From: Bradyrhizobium sp. AZCC 1610
GTDB lineage: Bacteria; Pseudomonadota; Alphaproteobacteria; Rhizobiales; Xanthobacteraceae
Assembly (NCBI RefSeq): GCF_036924515.1
Contig: NZ_JAZHRR010000001.1
Location: 653,001-717,000, forward strand
Length of the DNA stretch: 64,000 nucleotides
Direction: 5' to 3'
Of this stretch, positions 38,567 through 48,051 are shown piece by piece (the stretch's first letter is position 1; every line of letters starts with the position of its first letter). The notes under the pieces were generated by a model. The model saw only the letters and a list, made by a program, of their open reading frames with translations. It made no database searches and was not told the DNA's origin. The position numbers were made by a program, and so were the translations under genes.

Positions 38567-39913
38567 CTACGCCGTCGCGCGGATCACCTTGGTGACTTTT
38601 TCGACGATCTCGCCGATCTGGTCTTCGGTCATGATCAAGGGCGGGGTCAGGCACAGCGTGTCGCCGGCAACCCGCAGCATCAAATCATTGTCGTGGAAGG
38701 CGCTGTCGAGCCCGGCGAAGCCGCGCTTGCCCGGCGCGTCGGCGACCGGCGCGAGGTCGATGCCGGCGGTCAGGCCGACGGTCCGGATATCCACGACGCC
38801 TGGCTCGTTCCGCAGCGACATCACCGCGTCGGCGAATTTCGGCTCGAGCCCATGAGCGCGCTCGAACAGCTTTTCGTCGCGGTAGATGTCGAGCGTGGCC
38901 AGACCCGCCGCGCAGGCCAGCGGATGGGCCGAGTAGGTGTAGCCATGGGCCAGTTCGACCACATGTTCCGGGCCGCTCATGAAGGCGTCATGGATGGTGT
39001 CGCGCACCAGCACACCGCCCATCGGGGCGGCGCCATTGGTGATGCCCTTGGCGAAGGTCAGCATGTCGGGCGTCACGCCATAGCGTTCGGCGGCAAAGGC
39101 GAAGCCGAGCCGGCCGAAGCCAGTGATGACCTCGTCGAAGATCAGGAGGATGCCATGCTTCTGGGTGATCTCGCGCAGTCGCTTCAGATAGCCCTTCGGC
39201 GCCGGCAGCACGCCGGTCGATCCGGCCATCGGCTCGACGATCACGGCCGCGACCGTGTTGGCGCCGTGCAGGTTGACGATGCGTTCGAGCTCGTCGGCGA
39301 AATGCGCGCCATAGTCGGGTTCGCCCTTGCTGAAGGCTTGCTTCTCGCGGTCATAGGTCGCCGGCAAATGATCGACGCCGGTCAAGAGCGAGCCGAACAG
39401 CTTGCGGTTGCCGACGATGCCGCCGACCGAGGTGCCGCCAAAACCGACGCCGTGATAGCCCCGTTCACGGCCGATCAGGCGGATGCGGCTGCCCTGACCG
39501 TTGATCTGGTGATAGGCCAGCGCGATCTTGAGCGCGGTATCGGCCGCTTCCGAGCCGGAATTGCAGAAGAACACGTGGTCGAGCCCGGCGGGCGCCAGTT
39601 CCGCGATGCGGCTGGCGAGTTCAAAGGCCTGCGGGATACCGAACTGGAACGGCGGCGCATAGTCCAGCGCCTCGGCCTGCTTGGCGATTGCCGACGAAAT
39701 CTGGGTGCGGCCGTGGCCGGCATTGGTGCACCACATGCCCGAGGCGCCGTCGATGATCTTGCGGCCGTCGACGGTGAAGTAATGCATGTCCTTGGCGCTG
39801 GCGAGCAGCCGCGGGTTCTTCTTGAACGCCCGGTTCGCAGTGAACGGCATCCAGTGCGCGGCGAGGTCGTTCGGAACCGCGACGGGGGTGGGACGGGGGC
39901 TCTTGTCCAGCAT
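38567..39913 (-). CDS. Class III omega-aminotransferase (beta-alanine:pyruvate type)
   Basis: The 448-residue PLP enzyme closely follows omega-amino-acid:pyruvate aminotransferase: HWMPFTANRAFKKNPR at the N-terminus, NSGSEAADTALKIALAYHQ, FDEVITGFGRLG, and the PLP lysine in TFAKGITNGAAPMGG. It moves the amino group of beta-alanine or another omega-amino acid to pyruvate. Length and motifs are complete. No dedicated malonate-semialdehyde dehydrogenase is next to it, so the pathway partner must be elsewhere. Confidence 0.92.
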   Translation of the reverse strand: MLDKSPRPTPVAVPNDLAAHWMPFTANRAFKKNPRLLASAKDMHYFTVDGRKIIDGASGMWCTNAGHGRTQISSAIAKQAEALDYAPPFQFGIPQAFELASRIAELAPAGLDHVFFCNSGSEAADTALKIALAYHQINGQGSRIRLIGRERGYHGVGFGGTSVGGIVGNRKLFGSLLTGVDHLPATYDREKQAFSKGEPDYGAHFADELERIVNLHGANTVAAVIVEPMAGSTGVLPAPKGYLKRLREITQKHGILLIFDEVITGFGRLGFAFAAERYGVTPDMLTFAKGITNGAAPMGGVLVRDTIHDAFMSGPEHVVELAHGYTYSAHPLACAAGLATLDIYRDEKLFERAHGLEPKFADAVMSLRNEPGVVDIRTVGLTAGIDLAPVADAPGKRGFAGLDSAFHDNDLMLRVAGDTLCLTPPLIMTEDQIGEIVEKVTKVIRATA

Positions 39914-40020
39914 GGGCGGCCTCTTTGATGTTTGGGGCGGTGGGTAACGCCCAAACTATCAGTTTCGCCGCTGAACGGGAACGCCGGCACGCCGTGATAT
40001 TTCAGCGCTATTCCGTAAAT

Positions 40021-40998
40021 TCACAGATCGGACGCGGCGATCCAGAATACTTCGCCCTCGGAATCCGCGGTATCGAGCCAGAGCAGCGGCAGTTGCGGAT
40101 AGGCGGCTTCCAGTTGCGGACGGCAGCGGCCGATCTCGCATAATAGCCCGCCCTGCGGCGTCAGGTGCGCTTCTGCCTCGTCGAGGATGCGCCTGACAAT
40201 GTCGAGCCCGTCGGCGCCGCCATCGAAGGCAAGCTTCGGCTCGGCACGGCATTCGCGCGGCAGGCCGGCCATGCCTTCCGCATCGACATAGGGGGGATTG
40301 GAAATGATCAGGTCGTAGCGCTTGCCGCCCAGCGGCTTGAACAGATCGCCACGGTACAGCTTCAAGCGATCCTGTAGCCCGTAGTCTCCGACATTGCGCG
40401 CGGCGACCTCGATTGCGTCTTTTGAAATATCCACCGCGTCGATCGCGGCATTCGGAAAATTCCTGCTCGCCAGAATGGCGAGACAGCCCGAGCCGGTGCA
40501 GAGGTCGAGCACGCTGTGTATCGATGCCGGATCGCCGATCAGCGAACCGTCTTCCGCGTCATACTCTTCATTTTCCTGGCGACCGAAATGCTGCTCCAGC
40601 AGTTCGCCGATGAACGAGCGCGGCACGATGGTGCGCTCGTCGACATAGAAGGGCAGACCGCGCATGTAGATCTTGTTGACGAGGTAGGCTGTGGGTTTTC
40701 GGGTCGTGACGCGGCGCGCGATCAGGTCGAGGATCTTTCGGCCTTCGGCGGCAGTGACGCGCGCGGTGGCGAACGCCTCGAACTGGTCAGGGTGCAGATG
40801 CAGCGCCTCGCAGACCAGGAAGGCGGCCTCGGCAACAGGATCGGTGGTGCCATGGGCAAATACCAGCCCGGCCTCGGTGAAGCGGCTGACGGCGAAGCGG
40901 ACGAAATCGAGCAGCGTCAGCAATTCGCCGGCGCCGACCTTGGGAAGTTTCGATGTGGTCTGGCCGCGCTTTGCCGCCGGCTTCGTGCGTTTGGCCAT
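40021..40998 (-). CDS. prmB: 50S ribosomal protein L3 glutamine methyltransferase
   Basis: The 325-residue protein methylates a glutamine of ribosomal protein L3. The HemK/PrmB features are VPRSFIGELLEQHF, the SAM-binding VLDLCTGSGCLAIL and the catalytic NPPY in IISNPPYVDAEGM. The short basic N-terminus (MAKRTKPAAKRGQ) is an extension. The start codon overlaps the moaE stop by one base, so translation is probably coupled. PrmB rather than PrmC is chosen from the length and the RSFIGELL context. Confidence 0.9.
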   Translation of the reverse strand: MAKRTKPAAKRGQTTSKLPKVGAGELLTLLDFVRFAVSRFTEAGLVFAHGTTDPVAEAAFLVCEALHLHPDQFEAFATARVTAAEGRKILDLIARRVTTRKPTAYLVNKIYMRGLPFYVDERTIVPRSFIGELLEQHFGRQENEEYDAEDGSLIGDPASIHSVLDLCTGSGCLAILASRNFPNAAIDAVDISKDAIEVAARNVGDYGLQDRLKLYRGDLFKPLGGKRYDLIISNPPYVDAEGMAGLPRECRAEPKLAFDGGADGLDIVRRILDEAEAHLTPQGGLLCEIGRCRPQLEAAYPQLPLLWLDTADSEGEVFWIAASDL

Positions 40999-41465
40999 CA
41001 GGGCTTGGTCCAGCGCGCGGCGGCTGCATCATCATGGTCGCGCGCCTCCACCCAGCTCGTGCCTTTTTCGCTTTCCTCGCGCTTCCAGAACGGCGCGTTG
41101 GTCTTCAGATAGTCCATCAGGAATTCCGCCGCTTCGAAGGCTGCCTGGCGATGCGGCGACGCCGTCACCACCAGCACGATGTTCTCGCCCGGCGCGATGC
41201 GGCCGAACCGGTGAACGATGGTGAGCCCCTGCAACGGCCAGCGCGACAGCGCCTCGTCGGCGTGGCGCCCGATCTCGGCCTCCGCCATGCCGGGATAATG
41301 CTCGAGCGTCAGCGCGGCGATCGGCTCGCCGTTCTCGCTGCCGCGGCAGATGCCGCTGAACGTGACGACGGCGCCGATATCGGTACGGCCTTTGGTGAGC
41401 GCCGCGATCTCCTGCGCAACGTCGAAATCGCCTGCCTGGATACGGATGGTCGCGGTGACGGACAT
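40998..41465 (-). CDS. moaE: Molybdopterin synthase catalytic subunit
   Basis: MoaE inserts two sulfurs carried by MoaD thiocarboxylate into precursor Z. The 155-residue protein shows GAVVTFSGICRG, LEHYPGMAEAEI, VHRFGRIAPGENIVLVVTAS and the catalytic-lysine motif PFWKREE. It lies in the order pgsA-moaD-moaE-prmB, all in one direction and nearly without gaps. Confidence 0.96.
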   Translation of the reverse strand: MSVTATIRIQAGDFDVAQEIAALTKGRTDIGAVVTFSGICRGSENGEPIAALTLEHYPGMAEAEIGRHADEALSRWPLQGLTIVHRFGRIAPGENIVLVVTASPHRQAAFEAAEFLMDYLKTNAPFWKREESEKGTSWVEARDHDDAAAARWTKP

Positions 41466-41473
41466 GCTTGAGG

Positions 41474-41725
41474 TCAGCCGCCGGTCATCGGCGGGAAGAA
41501 CGCAATCTCACGCGCGCCAGCGATCACGGCGTCCGGCTTGACGTGGGCCTGGTCAATCGCGGCGCGGATCACCTTCGGCTTTTCGAAGGCGTAGGCATAA
41601 GCCTCGCCCCGGCTGGACAGCCAGCCGATCAGGTCGTTCACCGTGCGCACATCTGCCGGCGGCTCGATCGTTTCCTCCGCCACGCCGACCCGCTCGCGTA
41701 CCCAGGCGAAATACTTGACCCTCAT
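41474..41725 (-). CDS. moaD: Molybdopterin synthase sulfur-carrier subunit
   Basis: The 83-residue ubiquitin-like protein ends in the required Gly-Gly (FFPPMTGG), the site of adenylation and thiocarboxylation. The N-terminal KYFAWVRERVGVAEE is typical. Its ATG overlaps the pgsA stop (ATGA), and moaE begins nine bases after its end. All of this points to one transcript. Confidence 0.95.
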   Translation of the reverse strand: MRVKYFAWVRERVGVAEETIEPPADVRTVNDLIGWLSSRGEAYAYAFEKPKVIRAAIDQAHVKPDAVIAGAREIAFFPPMTGG

Positions 41726-42336
41726 CCCTCATCCTCCTTGATGAGGTGATGGATGCCGGCGCGGAAATAGTCCCAGCCGGTGTAGATCGTGAAGATCGCC
41801 GACAACCACAACAGGGCGATGCCGATCAGGGTGGTCGCCGGCAGGAGCTGCTCGCCCGCTTCACCGGCGATCAGAAAGCCGATCGCGACCAACTGAATGG
41901 TGGTCTTCCATTTCGCAAGCTTGGTCACGGGCACGCTGACCCGCAGCGCGGCGAGATATTCCCGCAAGCCCGAGACCAGGATCTCGCGGCACAGGATCAC
42001 GATGGCGGCCCACAGCGTCCAGCCATGGATGCTGCTATCGGCTGCCAGCATCAGGAGGCAGGACGCCACCAGCAGCTTGTCGGCGATCGGGTCCAGCATC
42101 CGGCCAAAAGCGGATTGCTGATCCCACATTCGCGCATAGTAGCCATCGAGGTAGTCGGTCACCGCGGCAGCGATGAAGACCGCCAGCGCTACCCAGCGCA
42201 GCCACAGCGGGCCGTCCAGGATGGACTGGGCGAAAACGCAGCCGACCACTACCGGAATGGCGGCAATGCGGGCGTAGGTCAGGATATTCGGCAAGGACAG
42301 GGTTTTGGCCTGTCCCCTGGTTGTTGCGATGTTCAT
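41722..42336 (-). CDS. pgsA: CDP-diacylglycerol-glycerol-3-phosphate 3-phosphatidyltransferase
   Basis: PgsA makes phosphatidylglycerol phosphate. The 204-residue membrane protein has the full CDP-alcohol phosphotransferase motif, DG-x2-AR-x8-G-x3-D-x3-D, as DGYYARMWDQQSAFG followed by RMLDPIAD. At least four hydrophobic helices surround it. ATG 42336 is chosen over the TTG at 42348. The moaD start overlaps its stop. Confidence 0.95.
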   Translation of the reverse strand: MNIATTRGQAKTLSLPNILTYARIAAIPVVVGCVFAQSILDGPLWLRWVALAVFIAAAVTDYLDGYYARMWDQQSAFGRMLDPIADKLLVASCLLMLAADSSIHGWTLWAAIVILCREILVSGLREYLAALRVSVPVTKLAKWKTTIQLVAIGFLIAGEAGEQLLPATTLIGIALLWLSAIFTIYTGWDYFRAGIHHLIKEDEG

Positions 42337-42437
42337 CCGTGTTACCAATACCGCTGGAGCGTGAAGGTCAACCGTGTGGACCTAGATCATCTGTCGCAGG
42401 CGACGCCCAAATGACATGCCTCTCGATTCGAAGTCCC

Positions 42438-44504
42438 TCAACCCGGCTGCGCATGGAAAAACTCGAAAATCTTGCGAGCGCTTTCGGCGCTAACGCCTGG
42501 AACCTTGCCGAGGTCCGCGATCGAGGCCCGCTCGATCTCCTTCAGTGTTCCGAAGTGATGCAGCAAGGCACGTTTGCGTGACGGGCCGATGCCCGGGATT
42601 TCCTGTAAGCCCGCTTCCCTGATGTCTTTTTTCCGCAGTTTGCGGTGCGAGCCGATCACGAAGCGATGCGCCTCGTCGCGCAGCCGCTGGATGAAATACA
42701 GCACCGGGTCGCGCGGCTCGAGCTTGATGGCCTCGCGGTCCGGCATGAACAGGGTCTCCCGCCCGGCATCGCGGTCCGGGCCTTTTGCCACGGCCATCAG
42801 CGAGACCTGGGCTAGTCCCAGACCCTCGAAAATTTCTCGGACGGCGTTGAGCTGGCCGCGGCCGCCGTCGATGATGACGAGGTCGGGCCATTGCGGAAAC
42901 GAATCATCGTCGGCCTTCGCCTTGACGGCGTCGCCCTCCGGCGGTTTCAGGAGCCGCTTGAAGCGCCGTTCCAGCACCTCGCGCATCATCGCATAGTCGT
43001 CGCCGGGCGTCAGTCCCTCGGACTTGATGTTGAACTTGCGGTACTGGTTTTTGATAAAACCATCCGGCCCCGCCACGATCATCGCGCCGACGGCGTTGGT
43101 GCCCTGGATGTGGCTGTTGTCGTAGACCTCGATGCGCTTCGGCACCTGCGGCAGTCCGAGCGTGGTCGACATCCCTTCCAGCAGCCTGCTCTGCGTCGCC
43201 GTATCGGCGAGCTTGCGGCCAAGCGCCTCGCGCGCGTTGGTCAGCGCATGCGTGACCAATTCTTTTTTCTCGCCGCGCTTGGGTACCGAGACTTCGACTT
43301 TGTAGCCGGCCTTCACGCAAAGCGCGTCGGCAAGCAGTGCTGATTCCTCGATCTCATGCGACAGCAGGATGAGTCTCGGCGGCGGCTTGTCGTCGTAGAA
43401 TTGCGCGAGGAACGAGGCCAGCACTTCCTCCGGCGTGAACGACTTCTCCGCGCGCGGAAAATAGGCGCGGTTGCCCCAGTTCTGGCCGGTGCGGAAGAAG
43501 AATACTTCGACGCAGGAATAGCCGCCCTCCTGATGGATGGCGAACACGTCGGCTTCTTCCACGGTGCGCGGATTGATGCCCTGCTGCGACTGGATCGCCG
43601 ACAGCGCGGCGAGGCGGTCGCGGTAGAGCGCCGCGGTCTCGAATTCGAGTTCGTTCGACGCCTTCTCCATCTCAGCGGCGAGCAACTCCTTCACGGCGTG
43701 GCTCCGCCCGGAAAGGAAGTCGTTCGCCTCGCGCACTAGCTCGGTGTAGCCGGGGAAATCGATCTCGCGGGTACAGGGGCCCGAGCAGCGGCGGATCTGG
43801 TAGAGCAGGCAGGGGCGGGTGCGGCTCTCGAAGAAGCTGTCGGTGCAGGAGCGGATCAGGAACGCGCGCTGCAGCGCCGTGATGGTGCGGTTGACGGCGC
43901 CTGCGGATGCGAACGGCCCAAAATATCGTCCGGGCCTGGTTTGCGCGCCGCGATGTTTGAGGATCTGCGGCGCCCAATGGTCGCCTGATATCAGGATGTA
44001 GGGAAACGACTTGTCGTCGCGCAGTTGCACATTGAAGCGCGGCCGCAGCTGCTTGATCAGGTTGGCTTCCAGCAGCAGCGCTTCGGTCTCGGTCGTGGTG
44101 GAGACGATCTCGACCGTCATGGTTGCCGCAATCATCCGCAGAATGCGCGCCGGCAGCGGCGCGTTGACGCGGGCGTAGGAAGCAAGCCGCTTGCGGACGT
44201 TTTTCGCTTTGCCGACGTACAGCACGTCGCTTCCGGCATTGAGCATGCGGTAGACACCGGGAGAGGTCGGCGCCAGCCGCACCGCGTTTTCGATGGCGGC
44301 GTGGCCGATCGCCAGCGGGCCTTCGGCAATCGCCTCGGCAGCTTCCTCAGGGGCTTCCGGCAGGCGCGCCTCGTCGTCCTCCTCGGCGGCGGATGTCGCG
44401 GGATCGACGTCGGCGGCGATCAGGTCCTGCGGCGGCAGATCCGGCTGGGAACCCCGCCGCGCCTTGCGCGGGGGCTGCGGATGGTCGGTAGAATCGTGAT
44501 CCAT
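42438..44504 (-). CDS. uvrC: UvrABC system protein C
   Basis: UvrC makes both incisions in nucleotide excision repair. The 688-residue protein has the GIY-YIG nuclease domain ([20 protein letters not shown]), a Cys-containing region ([13 protein letters not shown]), a UVR motif near [17 protein letters not shown], the RNase-H-like endonuclease domain ([15 protein letters not shown]) and a C-terminal HhH pair ([20 protein letters not shown]). About 80 N-terminal residues before the GIY-YIG domain are an acidic, Pro/Ala-rich extension. Confidence 0.96.
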   Translation of the reverse strand: MDHDSTDHPQPPRKARRGSQPDLPPQDLIAADVDPATSAAEEDDEARLPEAPEEAAEAIAEGPLAIGHAAIENAVRLAPTSPGVYRMLNAGSDVLYVGKAKNVRKRLASYARVNAPLPARILRMIAATMTVEIVSTTTETEALLLEANLIKQLRPRFNVQLRDDKSFPYILISGDHWAPQILKHRGAQTRPGRYFGPFASAGAVNRTITALQRAFLIRSCTDSFFESRTRPCLLYQIRRCSGPCTREIDFPGYTELVREANDFLSGRSHAVKELLAAEMEKASNELEFETAALYRDRLAALSAIQSQQGINPRTVEEADVFAIHQEGGYSCVEVFFFRTGQNWGNRAYFPRAEKSFTPEEVLASFLAQFYDDKPPPRLILLSHEIEESALLADALCVKAGYKVEVSVPKRGEKKELVTHALTNAREALGRKLADTATQSRLLEGMSTTLGLPQVPKRIEVYDNSHIQGTNAVGAMIVAGPDGFIKNQYRKFNIKSEGLTPGDDYAMMREVLERRFKRLLKPPEGDAVKAKADDDSFPQWPDLVIIDGGRGQLNAVREIFEGLGLAQVSLMAVAKGPDRDAGRETLFMPDREAIKLEPRDPVLYFIQRLRDEAHRFVIGSHRKLRKKDIREAGLQEIPGIGPSRKRALLHHFGTLKEIERASIADLGKVPGVSAESARKIFEFFHAQPG

Positions 44505-44614
44505 GGGCCTAAATTAAGCGCTGCAAGGCGGCATCGCCAGCGTTCGCGACGCTCTCTCCCGGGGAAGGGCGCCGGTAACGCTTTCTTAAGACTGAGGAGC
44601 GGGAGTTACCCGGC

Positions 44615-44630
44615 TTAACAACCCTTTAAC
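44615..44630. promoter_or_regulatory. CtrA-type box (TTAA-N7-TTAAC)
   Basis: TTAA at 44615-44618 and TTAAC at 44626-44630 are separated by exactly seven bases, the alphaproteobacterial CtrA consensus. The box is about 100 bases upstream of the porin gene at 44729, a position fitting cell-cycle control of an outer membrane protein, but no experiment supports it. Confidence 0.45.
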
Positions 44631-44728
44631 TTAAAACTCTCGATAAATCTTAGCGGAAAAAGCTGGAGTTCCGTAACCAGGCGGTCTTTCGCCGGGCATG
44701 GTCGCGGCAAGTTGCGTGGGGTGGCGTG

Positions 44729-45352
44729 ATGAGCAGGTTTGTGTGGGGCGCGCTGGCGGTGATCGCTGCTGGCTGGACCACATCGGCACGGGGGGCCGAC
44801 CTCTACGGATCGCGCCCGCCCTTGACGGTCAACCAGACGCACTTCGGTCCCGATAGCTGGGCCGGCCCCTATCTCGGCGGCAACCTCGGCTATGCCTGGG
44901 GCTCGGTCGCAAACAATCCGACCAAGCCGTCCGGTTTCGTGGGTGGTGTCCAGGCCGGCTACAATTGGCGGAACGGGCCGTGGGTGTTCGGCATCGAAGG
45001 CGACGTCCAGGCCACCGGCGCCGAAGATACCTTCGCACCGTGGAAATTCTCCAATCCCTGGTTCGGTACGGTTCGCGGCCGCGCCGGTTACGCGTTCAAC
45101 AACGTGCTGTTCTTCGGTACCGGCGGTCTCGCCTTCGGCGAGCTGCGCGCCACCACCTTCGGCGTGACGGAGTCCCATACCAATGCGGGCTGGACGCTCG
45201 GCGTCGGCGCCGAGATGGGCTTCGCCCCGAACTGGAGCGCCAAGGTCGAATACCTCTATGTCGATCTGGCCAACAGCAACTTCGTCGTTACAGGCGCGTC
45301 GAACGGTTACCGGTTCGGCTTGATCCGGGCCGGCGTGAACTATCACTTCTGA
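44729..45352 (+). CDS. Outer membrane beta-barrel protein (Omp25/Omp31 type)
   Basis: The 207-residue protein has a signal peptide (FVWGALAVIAAGWTTSARGA) and then alternating amphipathic strands: WAGPYLGGNLGYAWGS, FVGGVQAGYNWRNGPWVFGI, GRAGYAFNNVLFFGTGGLAF and the C-terminal GLIRAGVNYHF. It ends in Phe, as outer membrane proteins do. Such eight-stranded barrels are abundant surface proteins of Rhizobiales. A terminator follows the stop and a CtrA-like box precedes the gene. Confidence 0.9.
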   Translation: MSRFVWGALAVIAAGWTTSARGADLYGSRPPLTVNQTHFGPDSWAGPYLGGNLGYAWGSVANNPTKPSGFVGGVQAGYNWRNGPWVFGIEGDVQATGAEDTFAPWKFSNPWFGTVRGRAGYAFNNVLFFGTGGLAFGELRATTFGVTESHTNAGWTLGVGAEMGFAPNWSAKVEYLYVDLANSNFVVTGASNGYRFGLIRAGVNYHF

Positions 45353-45379
45353 GAACAAAGAAACTGTCGGCTATCACCT

Positions 45380-45410
45380 CCCGGCGGCAGCAGGTCGCCG
45401 GGATTTTTTT
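45380..45410 (+). terminator. Rho-independent terminator after the porin gene
   Basis: CCCGGCG and CGCCGGG pair around a nine-base loop and are followed by A and seven T residues, 28 bases after the porin stop. Confidence 0.88.
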
Positions 45411-45523
45411 GCCTTAGGGCCGGGGTTGCGCTCGCCGCGCGCCTCACCGCTCTGGACGGCAATGCCGTGCCCAGCGCAATCTTCGCAGCAGGAATTCAGT
45501 CCGCTTCCAAGGCGAGCGTCGGT

Positions 45524-45739
45524 TTACGATGAAATCACCAGGTTGACCGCCTTGGGGCCTTTGCCCTTCTTGTCCGGTTCGACCTCAAACGTAATGCGCT
45601 GTCCTTCTGTCAGATCCTTCAGTCCGGCCCGCTCGACGGCGGTGATGTGCACGAACACATCGCGGCCGCCATCATCGGGCTTGATGAAGCCGTAGCCGCG
45701 TTCTCCATTGAAGAACTTGACTGTTCCAGTCATGGCCAT
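45524..45739 (-). CDS. Cold-shock domain protein
   Basis: The 71-residue CspA-type protein has both RNA-binding motifs: RGYGFIKPDD (RNP1) and DVFVHITA (RNP2). It binds single-stranded RNA and DNA. ATG 45739 is chosen because GGGGAGGAG is properly placed before it. The 262 bases upstream, to rlmJ, hold no gene; a long 5' leader is usual for this family. Confidence 0.94.
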   Translation of the reverse strand: MAMTGTVKFFNGERGYGFIKPDDGGRDVFVHITAVERAGLKDLTEGQRITFEVEPDKKGKGPKAVNLVISS

Positions 45740-46001
45740 CGGGAAACTCCTCCCCCGTATTGCTCTGCCGCTACGCGCATCTCGCGTGTCAGCCGACCGG
45801 ACATTCGCTGCCGGAAGCTTGGCCACCTGAGCCGATCGGGTTCACGTCCCCGACCAACCTGGATTTTATTCGGCCTTGATCACTCCGCCGCAACCATTCG
45901 CGGAAGCGGAACGTAAAGCCAGTCCCAACGGCCTGAGCATAATACGGATTTGCGCGAATTGCCTATGGCCATTCGCACTTTTCACCTGATGCGCCGGGTC
46001 C

Positions 46002-46862
46002 TCAGGGCTTGGGCGTCTCCAGCCTGAACCGGCCGGCGCCGCCCTGGCCGAGCGGCTTTTCGAGTTCGGGTAGAATGGTCTTCAGCTCGCCCGCCAGCGT
46101 CCACGGCGGATTGACGATCAAAAGACCGGTGGAGGCGAGGGGGCCGCCCGGCGCCTGCGGCGCGACGCTGAATTCGAGCCGCAGGCATTTCCCGGCCGGC
46201 TTGCTGGCGGCGGCAGCGCCCGCGACAAGGCGCGCCAGGGTGTCGGTGACCCGCCGGCTCTTCACCGGATACCAGATCAGATAGCTGCCGGTCGGCCATT
46301 TCGCGTAGGCTTCGGCGAATCCGTCGGCCAGCTTCTCGAATTCGTCCTTTTGCTCGAACGAGGGGTCGATCAGCACCAGGCCGCGCCGCTCGTTGGGCGG
46401 CACGAAGGCCGGCAACGCCATCCAGCCATCGAGATCGACCACCCTTGCCTGGCTGTCGCGGCGCAGCGCGTCGATCAGCTGCCTGCGGGCGCCGGGCTCG
46501 ATTTCGCAGGCCGTGAGACGGTCCTGTGGCCGCAGCAGCGCGCGGGCGATCAGGGGCGATCCGGGATAGGCCTCAAGCTTGCCCGGCGCGTTGAATGCCC
46601 TGATGATATCGAGATAGGGGGCGACCAGCGGCAGCGTGTTTTCCGAAAACCGCGCCTGCAGCACCCGCGCAATGCCGGTCAGCCATTCGCCGCCGCGGCG
46701 GGCTTCTTCGCCGGTGAGATCGTAGCGCCCGGCGCCGGCATGGGTGTCGATGACGCGAAACGGGGCCTGCTTTTCCTGCAGATAGGCCAGCATGCGCACC
46801 AGCACGATGTGCTTGATGACATCGGCAAAGCCGCCGGCGTGAAAGGCGTGTCGGTAGTTCAT
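46002..46862 (-). CDS. rlmJ: 23S rRNA (adenine(2030)-N(6))-methyltransferase
   Basis: The 286-residue protein begins MNYRHAFHAGGFADVIKHIV, the RlmJ hallmark, followed by FRVIDTHAGAGRYDLTGEEA, and has the catalytic DPSFEQKDEFEKLA block. It methylates A2030 of 23S rRNA. Confidence 0.95.
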   Translation of the reverse strand: MNYRHAFHAGGFADVIKHIVLVRMLAYLQEKQAPFRVIDTHAGAGRYDLTGEEARRGGEWLTGIARVLQARFSENTLPLVAPYLDIIRAFNAPGKLEAYPGSPLIARALLRPQDRLTACEIEPGARRQLIDALRRDSQARVVDLDGWMALPAFVPPNERRGLVLIDPSFEQKDEFEKLADGFAEAYAKWPTGSYLIWYPVKSRRVTDTLARLVAGAAAASKPAGKCLRLEFSVAPQAPGGPLASTGLLIVNPPWTLAGELKTILPELEKPLGQGGAGRFRLETPKP

Positions 46863-47137
46863 GGGGGAGGGGTTACGACATCGGGGCCCGGAAAGTAACC
46901 CATATCGTCGAAGATGCGAGCGGCGGATGACGTCTGCAATGGAGGTTCAGTGGCTAGTCGCAGAATGATGTTATCGTCACCCAGCAGCACGGCAGGACCA
47001 CTGTAAGCTTCGAGGGCTCGGACGATTCCCTTGTTTTCAATCTCGGCAGCAATGGATCGGCACGACTGAGCTTCGCCGATCACACCAGCGTCGATATTCG
47101 TGCCTGACGCAGCTTCGGCGTAGAGGGTCCCGGCCAT
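46859..47137 (-). CDS. Doubtful small hypothetical protein
   Basis: A 92-residue frame encodes a plausible-looking sequence (GEAQSCRSIAAEIENKGIVR, then SGPAVLLGDDNIILRLATEP), overlapping the rlmJ start by four bases. Its first codons lie inside a palindromic repeat (47128-47180), and no family is recognised. It could be the decayed 3' end of an older gene. Apart from this frame, 46863-47251 shows no gene. Confidence 0.3.
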   Translation of the reverse strand: MAGTLYAEAASGTNIDAGVIGEAQSCRSIAAEIENKGIVRALEAYSGPAVLLGDDNIILRLATEPPLQTSSAARIFDDMGYFPGPDVVTPPP

Positions 47138-47180
47138 CCACGTACCTTGCAGACGACAATAAAGCCGTGGATGACCGGGA
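47128..47180. repeat. Short palindromic element (TCCCGGCCATCCACG type)
   Basis: TCCCGGCCATCCACG (47128-47142) pairs with CGTGGATGACCGGGA (47166-47180) with one mismatch. The ATCCACG/CGTGGAT core is shared with the element at 19092-19175. Confidence 0.6.
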
Positions 47181-47251
47181 ACGCAGACAACTCTGGGCAG
47201 TCTGCGCAGGGCGGATTGCTATGTGTGGGCCTGCACGATGGAAGCGGCTCT

Positions 47252-47932
47252 TCAACCGCCCCGCACCGGCGGCATCACTACCTCGTCACGCCGGCAGGTG
47301 CGGCGGTCGGTTTCCTCGCAGGCGCGGAATTGCATGTCCTTGCTCAGGCAGACCCGCACCTCGCTCAGCCGCCGGCTCGAGCAGGTCACCGAAATCGCCG
47401 AACTGCTGAGGCCCGGGTTGATCTTGATGAAGGCCTCTTCGAGATCGCCGGGGGCAATCGTCTTCTGCTCCGACAATTGCAGGAATTCCTCGGGGATTTT
47501 CACAGCCGCACGCGCCTTGCGGACGCTCTCGAAATAGGCCCGCGCACCAAGGCCCGAACAGGTGCCGTGCTTGTCCCACTGGTTGAAGATCAGGCCGGGC
47601 GCCGGCATCAGGTCCAGCATCGAGGTCATGATGTTGCGATCGAGCCGCGGTGAGGGCCGCTGGCAGTATTCGGGAAAACCGCGCTCATATTGCGGCCACA
47701 GGCCGTGGACCACGAAGGAATAGGGCCGTTCGCACTGGGCCTGTGAGCGTCCGCTATTGCCGCGCTCGGCCGCCGCCTCGCAGAACGAGGGCGACCACGA
47801 AAGGGCCAGGACGTAAAAATCGAACTCGCCCGGGGCGTTCTGCCGGCGGTCCTGGGCGGACGCCATCCCGACGGAGACGACAACAAGCGCCAGCGAAATC
47901 AGAAGCCGCAAAATGATGACGGATCGGTGCAT
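47252..47932 (-). CDS. Secreted ribonuclease T2 family enzyme
   Basis: The 226-residue protein has a signal peptide (ILRLLISLALVVVSVGMASA) and both T2 catalytic segments: FVVHGLWPQY (CAS I) and QWDKHGTCSGLG (CAS II), with a catalytic histidine in each. Cysteines that form the conserved disulfides are present. It cleaves RNA to cyclic phosphates, probably in the periplasm like E. coli RNase I. It ends with an MPPVRGG tail. Confidence 0.93.
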   Translation of the reverse strand: MHRSVIILRLLISLALVVVSVGMASAQDRRQNAPGEFDFYVLALSWSPSFCEAAAERGNSGRSQAQCERPYSFVVHGLWPQYERGFPEYCQRPSPRLDRNIMTSMLDLMPAPGLIFNQWDKHGTCSGLGARAYFESVRKARAAVKIPEEFLQLSEQKTIAPGDLEEAFIKINPGLSSSAISVTCSSRRLSEVRVCLSKDMQFRACEETDRRTCRRDEVVMPPVRGG

Positions 47933-48051
47933 CGAAAGCCCCTCTACTCGACTACCGGGAGCCTAGCAGGGAACCGGAACATTTCAAGAACAAAATTAAT
48001 TTATCGCGGACGCCAGCCGCGGGTCCGTTCAATCGGCGCGAATTGGGCGAA

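Noticed and set aside
45895..45925. GGAAC-N16-CGGC as an EcfG-type general stress promoter
   Set aside because: The second element is not CGTT and no gene follows in that direction.
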